From positions 124,001-188,000 of the forward strand of contig PBIO01000014.1 in assembly GCA_002720865.1 (NCBI GenBank): a stretch of 64,000 bases of DNA, given 5' to 3'. Made by a program: the position numbers and the translations under genes. The DNA is from Halobacteriovorax sp. (GTDB lineage: Bacteria > Bdellovibrionota > Bacteriovoracia > Bacteriovoracales > Bacteriovoracaceae). Under the pieces are notes generated by a model. That model did no database searches and had not been told where the DNA came from. It saw only the letters and a program-made list of their open reading frames with translations. Shown here one piece after another: positions 51,763-59,303 of the stretch. Every line of letters starts with the position of its first letter. Position 1 is the first letter of the stretch.

Positions 51763-54261
51763 TTAAATTTCAATATCAGTTTCAACTTCGATCTCAGTTT
51801 CTATTACGTTTTGAACATGGTTATATATTTCCGTAGTCACATCAGGCGATTCAAGGGAAATTACAATTGAATACCTAAGAGATTCCTCCCATCTGGCCTT
51901 TCGCTTATGCTCTTTCCACCATCCGCCTACAGGAAAAACTGCTAATTTTGATTTACCTGCCAATTCTGCAGCTGTACCATTCCAAATATCACAATGAACA
52001 CTTCCTCTTGTTCTTAAATCTGGACCCAAAAACCAATTATCATTATCATCACTTTGTGTAGAGTCAACATCATCAAAAGAGCCAGATACTCGTCTTTGAA
52101 ATGATTCTACTGAATCGGTTGGTGACATTGTTGTAAACCGAAGTCCAAAAGATGAATATTGAAACTTTTTAATACTCCCTCTTCTAGAGGGGTTTGGCTC
52201 AATATAATAACTCACGGTAACTTTCATCTTTATTTCAGCATCACCTAGTTCCCTCAAAACATCAGTAGGCCAAGGCAAATCAATTAAATCAAAGTTATCA
52301 TAAGTTACATAACCACTATCTGTTTGTTTATATGGTGTTAAAGTTCTTTGAGAGACTAATGTAACCTCATTCTTTGCACAGGCTAAAGCATATTCAATAT
52401 CTGGGACACCATATCCATACTTTCTTATAAGTGAATGTACCTCTATTTTTCTGCTAAACGGGGCAAATTCATTTAACATCTGCTCAGTCCAACTTGCACT
52501 ATGAATTATTAATGCTCTTACAGTCTCCGGCCAATATTCGGGATAACTAGATTGAATTTTTGCTGTTAAATTTGCTGCCAAAGAGGCTGCGCTACTTGTA
52601 CCCGTTGAGTAATCGAAAACTTTATTATTCGCACCACTTGTGGTGATAACCCCGAGAGAAGCTGTTTCTGTAGCCTCTGTCCCTTCGTTGTTAACAGCTA
52701 AGTTTCCACCTTCAAGAACAATATCTGGTTTTAATGGAAAGTTTGAAGTTTTTGACCACGTTAAAGTAGTTGTACTCGTAGGAGACAATGAGCCCTTGTC
52801 TGCAAGTGGAGACCAGGCACCAAGCAGACTGGGTTCTTGCAAATTATCAAAATTTGTATATGCCCCTACAGTTAGAGCATTCCAAGATTGTGCGGGGTCT
52901 TGTACAGATAATAACTCGTTCATTTCTGGATAGTTGAGAGGATATCCATCATAGCGAGCATTTCCAGCTGAAACTATGAAAAGTTTTTGATTGCTTCCTT
53001 CTCCATAAGAAACTTTATCCAAAGTAGCAGACCAAGAAGTTGCTTCTCCCTTTATTCCGAGATGAGGGTCTGTTACCGCCATTGAATATATCTTCTCTTT
53101 AGTAGGGGATGCTATTTCAGACTGAGAGACTGCTTGCTCTGTTATCGATGGATAGTTTGCTACATTATTTGAACCAATAGGTGGAAGAATTTTCACTGAT
53201 CCGATACTGTGGTTAATATCAATCGTTTCATTATCCAGTAAGTTTTTTAACATATCACCATACTGAACAATTCCTATCATATTGGTTCCATGAAATAAGT
53301 GATGACTATCGTGTACGCCCCATTCAGCATCAATGGAAGTTAGTTTTTCAGGGTCAACAATACTCTCAAGCAAAGGATTATGAATATTAGCCCCTGTATC
53401 TAATACCCATACTTCTGTTTCATTTTCGACATGATTAATACGATTATTAAAGTCTGTAGCCAATTCAAACTGCTCTTCAATATTCATGTCATCTATAATT
53501 GGATGTGGTGTATCAGCAGGTTTTCTTAGCTCACAAATAATTTTTTGATAATGTAAAATGTTAGATAAGTTTTTTGAGGTAGATTTCACTAAAACCATAA
53601 ACCTATCAACAAAAGCCACAGGGTTGCCGAACTGTTCAATATTATATGTGCTACAGAAGTTATTAAATTTTCCCAATATTACATCTGTACCAAATATCCA
53701 GACTTCCCAATACACTTCTAAGTTTTCATCCTCTGGATAATCACTTCCATCACTGGTCCATAGCGACTCCAAAATTGCTAACTTTAAATCATTAATACTT
53801 TCAACTAAAAACTTTGGTTTACTTTCTTCAAATGATTTTTTTATTTTCTTTTCTAATCTATCTACTTTTCCTTCTGGAACATAAACGACCACTTGGTCTG
53901 AGCCATCATCATTCTTTCTATAACTAACAACCTCAAAACCCGTTCTACTATCTTCTAAGTTTTCAAACTTTAGCTCAAACTCTTCGCCTTCTGCCTCATC
54001 TTTTTCTTTTCCTTTCACCTCAATATAAAAGCCTTCCGGTTCAACTTCTAAATTCTGAGCCTCTCGAAACTCTTCAAGCTCTCTGCTAGCAAAATTCAAC
54101 TTTTCTAGCACTGTCTCTGCGTGACGCTCTCTATTAATTCGAGTCGGATAAGCATTATTAGCATTACCCCTTGCAGGGCGAGGGTATACATAATCGTGAG
54201 AATTTACGAAATTATTTGGCAATAGTATATTTTTATTAGGCCGTTCCAAGTTACCCCCCAT
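51763..54261 (-). CDS. subtilisin-like (S8) serine protease, IetS-like
   Basis: The 832-residue protein has an S8 protease domain over roughly residues 270-640, with the full catalytic set (numbering from this start). Asp288 lies in W-V-L-D-T-G-A-N, His324 in F-H-G-T-N, the oxyanion Asn434 in V-S-A-G-N, and Ser556 in G-T-S-S-A-A-S. There is no signal peptide, so it is cytoplasmic. The N-terminus (I-L-L-P-N-N-F, then N-R-E-R-H-A-E-T-V-L-E-K-L) matches proteins paired with AAA ATPases. The C-terminal 200 residues are beta-rich and unassigned. With the ATPase it fits IetAS, known from plasmid maintenance and anti-phage defence. I start at ATG 54261; a TTG at 54279 is possible, with no ribosome site at either. 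Confidence 0.88.
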   Translation of the reverse strand: MGGNLERPNKNILLPNNFVNSHDYVYPRPARGNANNAYPTRINRERHAETVLEKLNFASRELEEFREAQNLEVEPEGFYIEVKGKEKDEAEGEEFELKFENLEDSRTGFEVVSYRKNDDGSDQVVVYVPEGKVDRLEKKIKKSFEESKPKFLVESINDLKLAILESLWTSDGSDYPEDENLEVYWEVWIFGTDVILGKFNNFCSTYNIEQFGNPVAFVDRFMVLVKSTSKNLSNILHYQKIICELRKPADTPHPIIDDMNIEEQFELATDFNNRINHVENETEVWVLDTGANIHNPLLESIVDPEKLTSIDAEWGVHDSHHLFHGTNMIGIVQYGDMLKNLLDNETIDINHSIGSVKILPPIGSNNVANYPSITEQAVSQSEIASPTKEKIYSMAVTDPHLGIKGEATSWSATLDKVSYGEGSNQKLFIVSAGNARYDGYPLNYPEMNELLSVQDPAQSWNALTVGAYTNFDNLQEPSLLGAWSPLADKGSLSPTSTTTLTWSKTSNFPLKPDIVLEGGNLAVNNEGTEATETASLGVITTSGANNKVFDYSTGTSSAASLAANLTAKIQSSYPEYWPETVRALIIHSASWTEQMLNEFAPFSRKIEVHSLIRKYGYGVPDIEYALACAKNEVTLVSQRTLTPYKQTDSGYVTYDNFDLIDLPWPTDVLRELGDAEIKMKVTVSYYIEPNPSRRGSIKKFQYSSFGLRFTTMSPTDSVESFQRRVSGSFDDVDSTQSDDNDNWFLGPDLRTRGSVHCDIWNGTAAELAGKSKLAVFPVGGWWKEHKRKARWEESLRYSIVISLESPDVTTEIYNHVQNVIETEIEVETDIEI

Positions 54262-54299
54262 GGACAAGCTAACGACCAAATCTAAATATCACAAAATGT

Positions 54300-55259
54300 T
54301 TATTGTTTAAAGAAAGGCTTAAGTGACTCCTCATCGACAAAAAAGTTATCATTTAAGATAATTTCCTTAGCGACCTCATTGCATGCTCTAACTATTTCAG
54401 CATGATTCATGCCTTCAGCGTACTCTGCAACTTTTTTCCAACTCACTTTATTTTTTACGAATGAAAATAACCTATCTCTCATAAGAGATTCGACAACACT
54501 TAAGTCTGGGTTCTTGTATTCTATGACTTTATCAAACCTTCTAAACAGTGCATCATCCAACAACTCGGGATGGTTAGTTGCTGAAATTATTATGCTATCA
54601 CCTCTAGAGTTCTCGAAAAGCTGTAAAAATGAGTTTAGTACTCTTCTAATTTCTCCAACGTCATTATTCTTATTTCTTTTTGCACCTATTGCATCAAACT
54701 CATCAAACAAATAAACCGCCCGATGAGAGTTAATGTGGTCAAAAACAAGCTTAAGCTTTGATGCAGACTCACCCATAAACCTTGAAAGTAGTCCCTCAAA
54801 CTGAACTGTATAGAGAGGTATGTTTAACTCATTCGCAATCACACTTGCGGTTAGAGTTTTCCCTGTACCCGGAGGACCTGTTAGTAATAGCTTGCTAATA
54901 GGCTCGTAACCGAAATCTTTTAATCTAAATCTTTGTTTCTGTTCTTTTAAAAGCTTATACAAAAACGTGTCAATATCCTGAGAGAAGACAACATCTTTAA
55001 GCGTTTCCCTTGGGTGGGTAAGGCTAAACAATCCAGAAAGTTCCCCTTTTATCTTCTTTGGAATTAAAGTCTCTTGAGAACTTACAGATTTTCTTTTTTC
55101 TCTTCCTTTATCTATTAATTCTTTGATGTCGGAAGCTAGATTATTTTGTCCCTTCTTGGCAGCGTTGGCAGCAACTTGCAAAGCAACAGTAATAAATCTC
55201 TCTGAGTCATCTTCAAAGTATGAATTTATCAATGCTTTTAACTGGTCTTTATTGGCCAT
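54300..55259 (-). CDS. AAA+ ATPase, IetA-like
   Basis: The 319-residue protein is a single AAA+ module of the FtsH/katanin-like class. It has Walker A G-P-P-G-T-G-K-T near residue 130, a pore-type F-M-G-E-S, Walker B Y-L-F-D-E-F-D-A-I-G, sensor 1 I-S-A-T-N-H and an arginine finger A-L-F-R-R-F-D. The first 100 residues are charged helix. There is no protease domain, so it probably unfolds or delivers a target to the adjacent subtilase. This pairing is what defines IetAS. The start overlaps the ribbon-helix-helix gene by 11 bp, and the protease starts about 40 bases after its stop. Confidence 0.9.
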   Translation of the reverse strand: MANKDQLKALINSYFEDDSERFITVALQVAANAAKKGQNNLASDIKELIDKGREKRKSVSSQETLIPKKIKGELSGLFSLTHPRETLKDVVFSQDIDTFLYKLLKEQKQRFRLKDFGYEPISKLLLTGPPGTGKTLTASVIANELNIPLYTVQFEGLLSRFMGESASKLKLVFDHINSHRAVYLFDEFDAIGAKRNKNNDVGEIRRVLNSFLQLFENSRGDSIIISATNHPELLDDALFRRFDKVIEYKNPDLSVVESLMRDRLFSFVKNKVSWKKVAEYAEGMNHAEIVRACNEVAKEIILNDNFFVDEESLKPFFKQ

Positions 55260-55518
55260 TGCTTTTCTCGTTTAGATTACCGTCCAAATCTATAGAGCTA
55301 TCAACAAAATCTTCTATGATTTTAGATAAATAGCCGCTCGCAGTGTATTTAGCCGGCATCATTTTTTCGCCTTTTAGCTTTTCGACCCTTTTAGATATTT
55401 TTTCAACTGAAGTCGTTGTTAGCCTTATCGAAAGGGTCTTTTTTTCCACTTCCAAAAAATCACTTTCAGACTCGGCAACACTCAATAAAAGGCTGGATTT
55501 CTCTTTTTCTCTACTCAC
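55249..55518 (-). CDS. small ribbon-helix-helix-like DNA-binding protein, probable island regulator
   Basis: The 89-residue product contains K-K-T-L-S-I-R-L-T (a typical ribbon strand), then a helix (S-V-E-K-I-S-K-R-V-E-K-L) and a second helix after a turn (A-S-G-Y-L-S-K-I-I-E-D-F-V). This is the layout of CopG/Arc-type repressors. It starts at GTG, with GGGGG just upstream. A perfect 11-bp inverted repeat lies 11 bases before the start, an obvious candidate autoregulatory operator. Overlap with the ATPase gene suggests a three-gene operon. Fold call by pattern only. Confidence 0.65.
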   Translation of the reverse strand: MSREKEKSSLLLSVAESESDFLEVEKKTLSIRLTTTSVEKISKRVEKLKGEKMMPAKYTASGYLSKIIEDFVDSSIDLDGNLNEKSNGQ

Positions 55519-55528
55519 ACCCCCAATC

Positions 55529-55568
55529 TTAATAATTATTTATTAATTAATCAATATATAATTATTAA
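55529..55568. promoter_or_regulatory. 11-bp inverted repeat upstream of the ribbon-helix-helix gene
   Basis: TTAATAATTAT and ATAATTATTAA are perfect arms, 18 bases apart, ending 11 bases before the GTG start. It would overlap the promoter of the island operon, the usual place for autorepression by a ribbon-helix-helix protein. Confidence 0.55.
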
Positions 55569-55712
55569 TCACATCAGTGCGCCAGGTATTAAAATTCATT
55601 GATATTCGAGTTTTTAATACAACAATCAATAAACAAACTTATCGAGTAACTTAAAGCGCTAGAAATATTGCAGAGCATATTAGCTTATTGAGCTGACCAA
55701 GAAAAACTCAAA

Positions 55713-55760
55713 GGGATAAAGGGATAAAGGGATAAAGAAATAAAGAAATAAAGAAATAAA
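55713..55760. repeat. 8-bp tandem repeat, six units
   Basis: Three copies of GGGATAAA are followed by three copies of GAAATAAA without interruption. The array abuts the right attachment repeat and the tRNA 3' end. It reads T-rich on the tRNA strand and may end tRNA transcription; its length may vary by slippage. Confidence 0.9.
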
Positions 55761-55822
55761 GAATGGCGGAGGACAAGAGATTCGAACTCTCGATACCCGG
55801 AGGTATACCCGCTTTCCAAGCG
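55759..55822 (-). repeat. right copy of 64-bp direct repeat (attachment site)
   Basis: Identical to 51578-51641. It covers the last 59 nt of the intact tRNA-Ser(GGA), including the anticodon arm, and five bases beyond its CCA. Confidence 0.9.
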
Positions 55823-55853
55823 AGCGCCTTCGACCACTCGGCCAATCCTCCGC
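55764..55853 (-). tRNA. tRNA-Ser(GGA)
   Basis: 90 nt with acceptor GCGGAGG paired to CCTCCGC, encoded CCA, a long variable arm typical of tRNA-Ser, TTCGAAT in the T loop and the anticodon GGA in loop TTGGAAA. It is the intact copy and the integration target of the island on its 3' side. Confidence 0.96.
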
Positions 55854-55909
55854 AACTGAAGCTGTAAAATTACACAAAATCAATAAGGGTGTCTATAAAG
55901 AGGCTCTTA

Positions 55910-56383
55910 TCAGCCGTGAAACTTTCTTTTTTCTCTAAAGAAGTTTGATAAAATATTTGAGCACTTGTAGTGAAGAATTCCTCCGTATAGCTCACAATTA
56001 TGATTTATCCTTTTGTCTTTAAAAAGATCATAACCAAGGCTTATGGCCCCACCTTTTTTATCGTAGGCTCCAAAAATAATCCGATCTACCCTTGCGTGCA
56101 ACGCAGCAGAAAGACACATTGCACATGGTTCAAGGGTAATATACAAGGTGCAACCTTTTAGCCGCCAATTTTTCGTTTTTTTTGCTGCTTCTTGGAGTGC
56201 CAAGATTTCGGCGTGACCACAGGGGTCATGAGTCGATTCTTTTATATTATGAGATTTAGAAATTATGGCCCCGTCCTGATCCACAACAACTGCCCCTATA
56301 GGGACTTCGTCTATTTTATAGGCGGCTTCCGCTTCTAATAAAGCAGTCTCCATATGCCATTCTATTTCTCTAAAATTTTTCAT
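55910..56383 (-). CDS. tadA: tRNA-specific adenosine deaminase (TadA)
   Basis: TadA converts A34 to inosine in tRNA-Arg(ACG), allowing it to read CGU, CGC and CGA. The 157-residue protein has the zinc site and proton shuttle H-A-E and the pair L-E-P-C-A-M-C, plus V-P-I-G-A-V-V-V and R-I-I-F-G-A-Y-D-K-K-G-G-A-I. The C-terminal F-F-R-E-K-R-K matches TadA. It overlaps the PilZ-like gene by 4 bases. Its substrate tRNA lies 770 bases upstream, just past that gene. Confidence 0.95.
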   Translation of the reverse strand: MKNFREIEWHMETALLEAEAAYKIDEVPIGAVVVDQDGAIISKSHNIKESTHDPCGHAEILALQEAAKKTKNWRLKGCTLYITLEPCAMCLSAALHARVDRIIFGAYDKKGGAISLGYDLFKDKRINHNCELYGGILHYKCSNILSNFFREKRKFHG

Positions 56384-57108
56384 GCATTATTCTGTTTAGT
56401 GAATTTTCTCTCTCTTCTGCGAAGAGTTTCATTTCTCCAAAGGTTTAGCAAGTCTGAATAGGCCACTGACTCCTCATCACTATTTAGAACAAATTTCACT
56501 CCGTAGTTATACGGTCTACCAAGGGAATAAATTCTTTTTGATACAATTTCTAATTTTAAATTTCCACTAAAGTAACTATCAGACTTTATTTCTATTTCCT
56601 GTCCTACTTTAAACTCTTCAAAAGAAGCTACACAGGCAGCGTTTCTTCTCAAATCAGTAACCCTTGCATCTGATTCATTATTTTCATTTGTTATTAACAC
56701 CTTTAAGTCTGTTCTGTACCTAAAGTCATACTCCCACCAACTCACTCTAGGATAATAAATTGGTGAAGATAATATATAAACTTCGATACCAAGCAGGCAA
56801 AGACCCAAAAAATACAGCATCCTTATTTCCATTGTGGGTAAACTAGAAAACAGAATCTTATTCAATAGAAATAAAAATAAAATAGCGCTAAACGTCCAGA
56901 AGGAATAGAACAGTTCTTTTTTTGTAATAAAAAATAATCTATAAAAAATAAATAGACAGCCTACATGCAAAAGCCAACTCAATAGCCCTAGGCCATAAAA
57001 AAGCTCAAAGGTAATTCCAAGAAAAACAAAGGCGAAGTGTCCCCAATGAAGGACCTCAAGACGGTTAGAGTCTTCTTTTAATTTCAGATAATTAAGAACG
57101 ATTCTCAT
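56380..57108 (-). CDS. membrane protein with a degenerate PilZ-like domain
   Basis: The first 130 residues form about four membrane helices. The cytoplasmic end (about residues 135-225) has the outline of a PilZ domain: F-R-Y-R near 137 for the usual R-x-x-x-R, and V-T-D-L-R-R-N-A-A-C-V where D-x-S-x-x-G is usual. The two binding motifs are degraded, so c-di-GMP binding is doubtful. The region Y-G-V-K-F ends the fold correctly. The gene is coupled to tadA by a 4-base overlap. Confidence 0.65.
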   Translation of the reverse strand: MRIVLNYLKLKEDSNRLEVLHWGHFAFVFLGITFELFYGLGLLSWLLHVGCLFIFYRLFFITKKELFYSFWTFSAILFLFLLNKILFSSLPTMEIRMLYFLGLCLLGIEVYILSSPIYYPRVSWWEYDFRYRTDLKVLITNENNESDARVTDLRRNAACVASFEEFKVGQEIEIKSDSYFSGNLKLEIVSKRIYSLGRPYNYGVKFVLNSDEESVAYSDLLNLWRNETLRRRERKFTKQNNA

Positions 57109-57155
57109 ACTTATATTTTCTTAATTTTTGGGGATATCAGATAGGGGGAAATAAA

Positions 57156-57232
57156 TGGCGCAGCTGGCAGGAGTCGAACCTGCGACCACTTGATTCGTAG
57201 TCAAGTACTCTATCCAGCTGAGCTACAGCTGC
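57156..57232 (-). tRNA. tRNA-Arg(ACG)
   Basis: 77 nt with acceptor GCAGCTG paired to CAGCTGC, encoded CCA, standard D arm, short variable loop and anticodon ACG in loop CTACGAA. A34 needs TadA; the tadA gene lies 0.8 kb away in the same orientation. Confidence 0.96.
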
Positions 57233-57328
57233 GCATTCAGTAAGGCTTTATATTAGCCAGCAAGTCTTATGTCAATGTAAGTGGTTAATTTTATAGACAA
57301 AATAGCTTCAAAACATCATTAAATTCAA

Positions 57329-59023
57329 TTACTTATAATCTTTGTTTTTTTCTAGCTCTATATATAGATGCATTGAAAGAAGTCCTGAAAAAGGTCTTAT
57401 TAATAAATCGGCCATTTTCCCTAACACTAGAAACTTAGAGTTTCTTAGCAGAAAGGATATAGGACCAAGGTGTTTTACTTTTGAAATAGACACAAAAGGG
57501 TATTCCTTTAAAAATGTCTCTTTATTTTTAACTAGGTCATTGTAGAGCTTTAATTTTTTAGGCTCTTTTTTGTCGTTTAAAAGTTTATAAAAAAGACCTG
57601 GGTAACTACCTGACATTTTTAAGTTAAAACCATTTAAGATAGTTGAGCGAAGAAAATAATTGAGATCATTTAATTGATGGTAAGTATGATTAAGAACTAA
57701 ACCTTTTTCCGCTCCAGAATATACTGTTCGCCAGTAGGGGTCTTTGATTTCTAATATATCTTCTGTAATTATTTTTTTATCAAAAATAAACTCCTGTTCC
57801 AAAGGTACCCAGCCATTTAATTCTGAGAAGGAACTATATAGATCTTTCAATGAAGGTCTCTTCAGTATTTCGTCTAGCTCTGAGTTATCTTTGAAAAGAA
57901 AATATAATTCTTTTCGACTTGGCTTTTGCTCTACTGAACCCTCAAGTAACTCGAACGTTTTTAAGAAGTTTTTGAACAAAAACTGATCATCAAAACTCCC
58001 TATCTTAATTTTAGCTTTATCTATCAAGGAGCTAGAAATTTCTTTGGTTAAGCTTAGGGGTGAGTGGAGTATTGACAACCCGATCATCTCACACAAAAAA
58101 ACATCGCAAGGTATCTGGTAGTGATATAGAAAATCTAGAAAAGTTTCTATATTCAACATCGTGAGGATTGATAGTGTTATTGAAAAAGACTCTAGATTAA
58201 ATTTATGATGCTTGCTTAACCAATCAAGATTTTTTAAAAATAAGTTCCAGTTTAACCCGTCTCTTATGAGCTCAACTATTTCACCTGTACCATCCAAGCT
58301 AACTTTGAAAGAGACAGAGTTAAAATTATTTAATAATTCTTCGTTAGATTCTAAATTTCTTAAAGGGAAAGAGAGGTTAGTATTATAAACGAGATCAATA
58401 TTCTGTGCCTGATCCAAACGAACACATTCTTCTAAAAACTTCCAATGGGAAGGTTGAATTAATACTTCACCAGAGGCCCAATACATTTTTGTAATATTTC
58501 CATCTTCGATGAGTTTTTTAAGTTCTGGTTCAAAAAGAGTTTTATTGAGGGTTTTTTTTTGCTCAATCAAATTTAAATCTTCACTTTTAGCAAAACCAGT
58601 TTTCTTTAGCGCTGTTTCTATCTTTGAAGAGGATTCAGCATTACACATCCGACAAGAAAGATTGCAATCATTACTTAACCTATAATCCACAAAGCTAGGT
58701 AGACCTTCAAATCTTCCGTCTTGATCGGTTCTTCTTAAGTTAGAAAATTTATCTATTTTATTAAAAATTTCTTTTGGCTTATCATGGGTGATTTGTTGAT
58801 CTAGACAAGCTCGGCAATACTCAGGTGGAGCTGTGCCTGACAACATTGTTTTTCTAATTTTCCTTAACTCTTCACTATTCCAGTAGTCTTCAAATTTTTC
58901 CCAATACCTATCTTTAAATGGCTCAGCTTGAGTACATAGAGCTCTTTGCCCAATCATATTAACGTGGGAGTGAACCCAGGGGGCCAGGCAAAAAGGGATT
59001 GTTTCATTTGATTTATTCACCAT
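57329..59023 (-). CDS. radical SAM protein, twitch/SPASM-like
   Basis: The 564-residue protein has the radical SAM cluster C-N-L-S-C-R-M-C (Cys120, Cys124, Cys127), preceded by D-Y-R-L-S-N-D. A second Cys set occurs early: F-C-L-A-P-W near residue 12, A-L-C at 30, and C-R-A-C at 70-73. This N-terminal pattern is typical of twitch-domain radical SAM proteins, in which it binds an auxiliary cluster. The C-terminal 250 residues are helical and unassigned. The reaction cannot be named; relatives modify peptides or lipids/sugars. It stands alone between tRNA genes, and its start (ATG 59023) lacks a clear ribosome site. Confidence 0.85.
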   Translation of the reverse strand: MVNKSNETIPFCLAPWVHSHVNMIGQRALCTQAEPFKDRYWEKFEDYWNSEELRKIRKTMLSGTAPPEYCRACLDQQITHDKPKEIFNKIDKFSNLRRTDQDGRFEGLPSFVDYRLSNDCNLSCRMCNAESSSKIETALKKTGFAKSEDLNLIEQKKTLNKTLFEPELKKLIEDGNITKMYWASGEVLIQPSHWKFLEECVRLDQAQNIDLVYNTNLSFPLRNLESNEELLNNFNSVSFKVSLDGTGEIVELIRDGLNWNLFLKNLDWLSKHHKFNLESFSITLSILTMLNIETFLDFLYHYQIPCDVFLCEMIGLSILHSPLSLTKEISSSLIDKAKIKIGSFDDQFLFKNFLKTFELLEGSVEQKPSRKELYFLFKDNSELDEILKRPSLKDLYSSFSELNGWVPLEQEFIFDKKIITEDILEIKDPYWRTVYSGAEKGLVLNHTYHQLNDLNYFLRSTILNGFNLKMSGSYPGLFYKLLNDKKEPKKLKLYNDLVKNKETFLKEYPFVSISKVKHLGPISFLLRNSKFLVLGKMADLLIRPFSGLLSMHLYIELEKNKDYK

Positions 59024-59054
59024 TAAAATCTAACAGAAGTTGGAAGAAATGGAA

Positions 59055-59144
59055 TGGCGGAGACGGTGAGATTCGAACTCACGGAACCGCAAGCGGTTCG
59101 ACACCTTAGCAAGGTGCTCCCTTCGGCCACTCGGGCACGTCTCC
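59055..59144 (-). tRNA. tRNA-Ser(GCT)
   Basis: 90 nt with acceptor GGAGACG paired to CGTCTCC, a long variable arm, encoded CCA and anticodon GCT in loop TTGCTAA. It decodes AGC and AGT. Confidence 0.96.
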
Positions 59145-59155
59145 AAGTAAAGAAA

Positions 59156-59245
59156 TGGCGGAGGACACAGGATTCGAACCTGCGGAACCGTGAGGCTCAA
59201 CGGTTTTCAAAACCGCCGCTTTCGACCACTCAGCCAATCCTCCGC
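59156..59245 (-). tRNA. tRNA-Ser(TGA)
   Basis: 90 nt with acceptor GCGGAGG paired to CCTCCGC, a long variable arm, encoded CCA and anticodon TGA in loop TTTGAAA. It lies 11 bases upstream of tRNA-Ser(GCT) on the same strand; the acceptor is the same as that of tRNA-Ser(GGA). Confidence 0.96.
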
Positions 59246-59303
59246 GTAGTGGCGAAATAATACGGAATAGTGCACTTAATGACAATATCTGAAGACAAAA
59301 AAA

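Larger units (their letters stand above)
51578..55822. mobile_element. 4.2 kb genomic island integrated at tRNA-Ser(GGA)
   Basis: Exact 64-bp repeats bound a segment that begins at the 3' end of an intact tRNA gene and ends with a tRNA fragment, the standard outcome of tyrosine-recombinase integration. Cargo on the minus strand is a ribbon-helix-helix regulator, an AAA+ ATPase and a subtilisin-like protease (IetAS-like). No integrase, excisionase or replication gene is present. It was therefore either moved in trans or has lost its integrase. The borders are exact; mobility now is unproven. Confidence 0.85.

Noticed and set aside
59054-59260. Open frame on the plus strand over two tRNA-Ser genes
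   Set aside because: It is antisense to the tRNAs and exists only because they lack stops in that frame.
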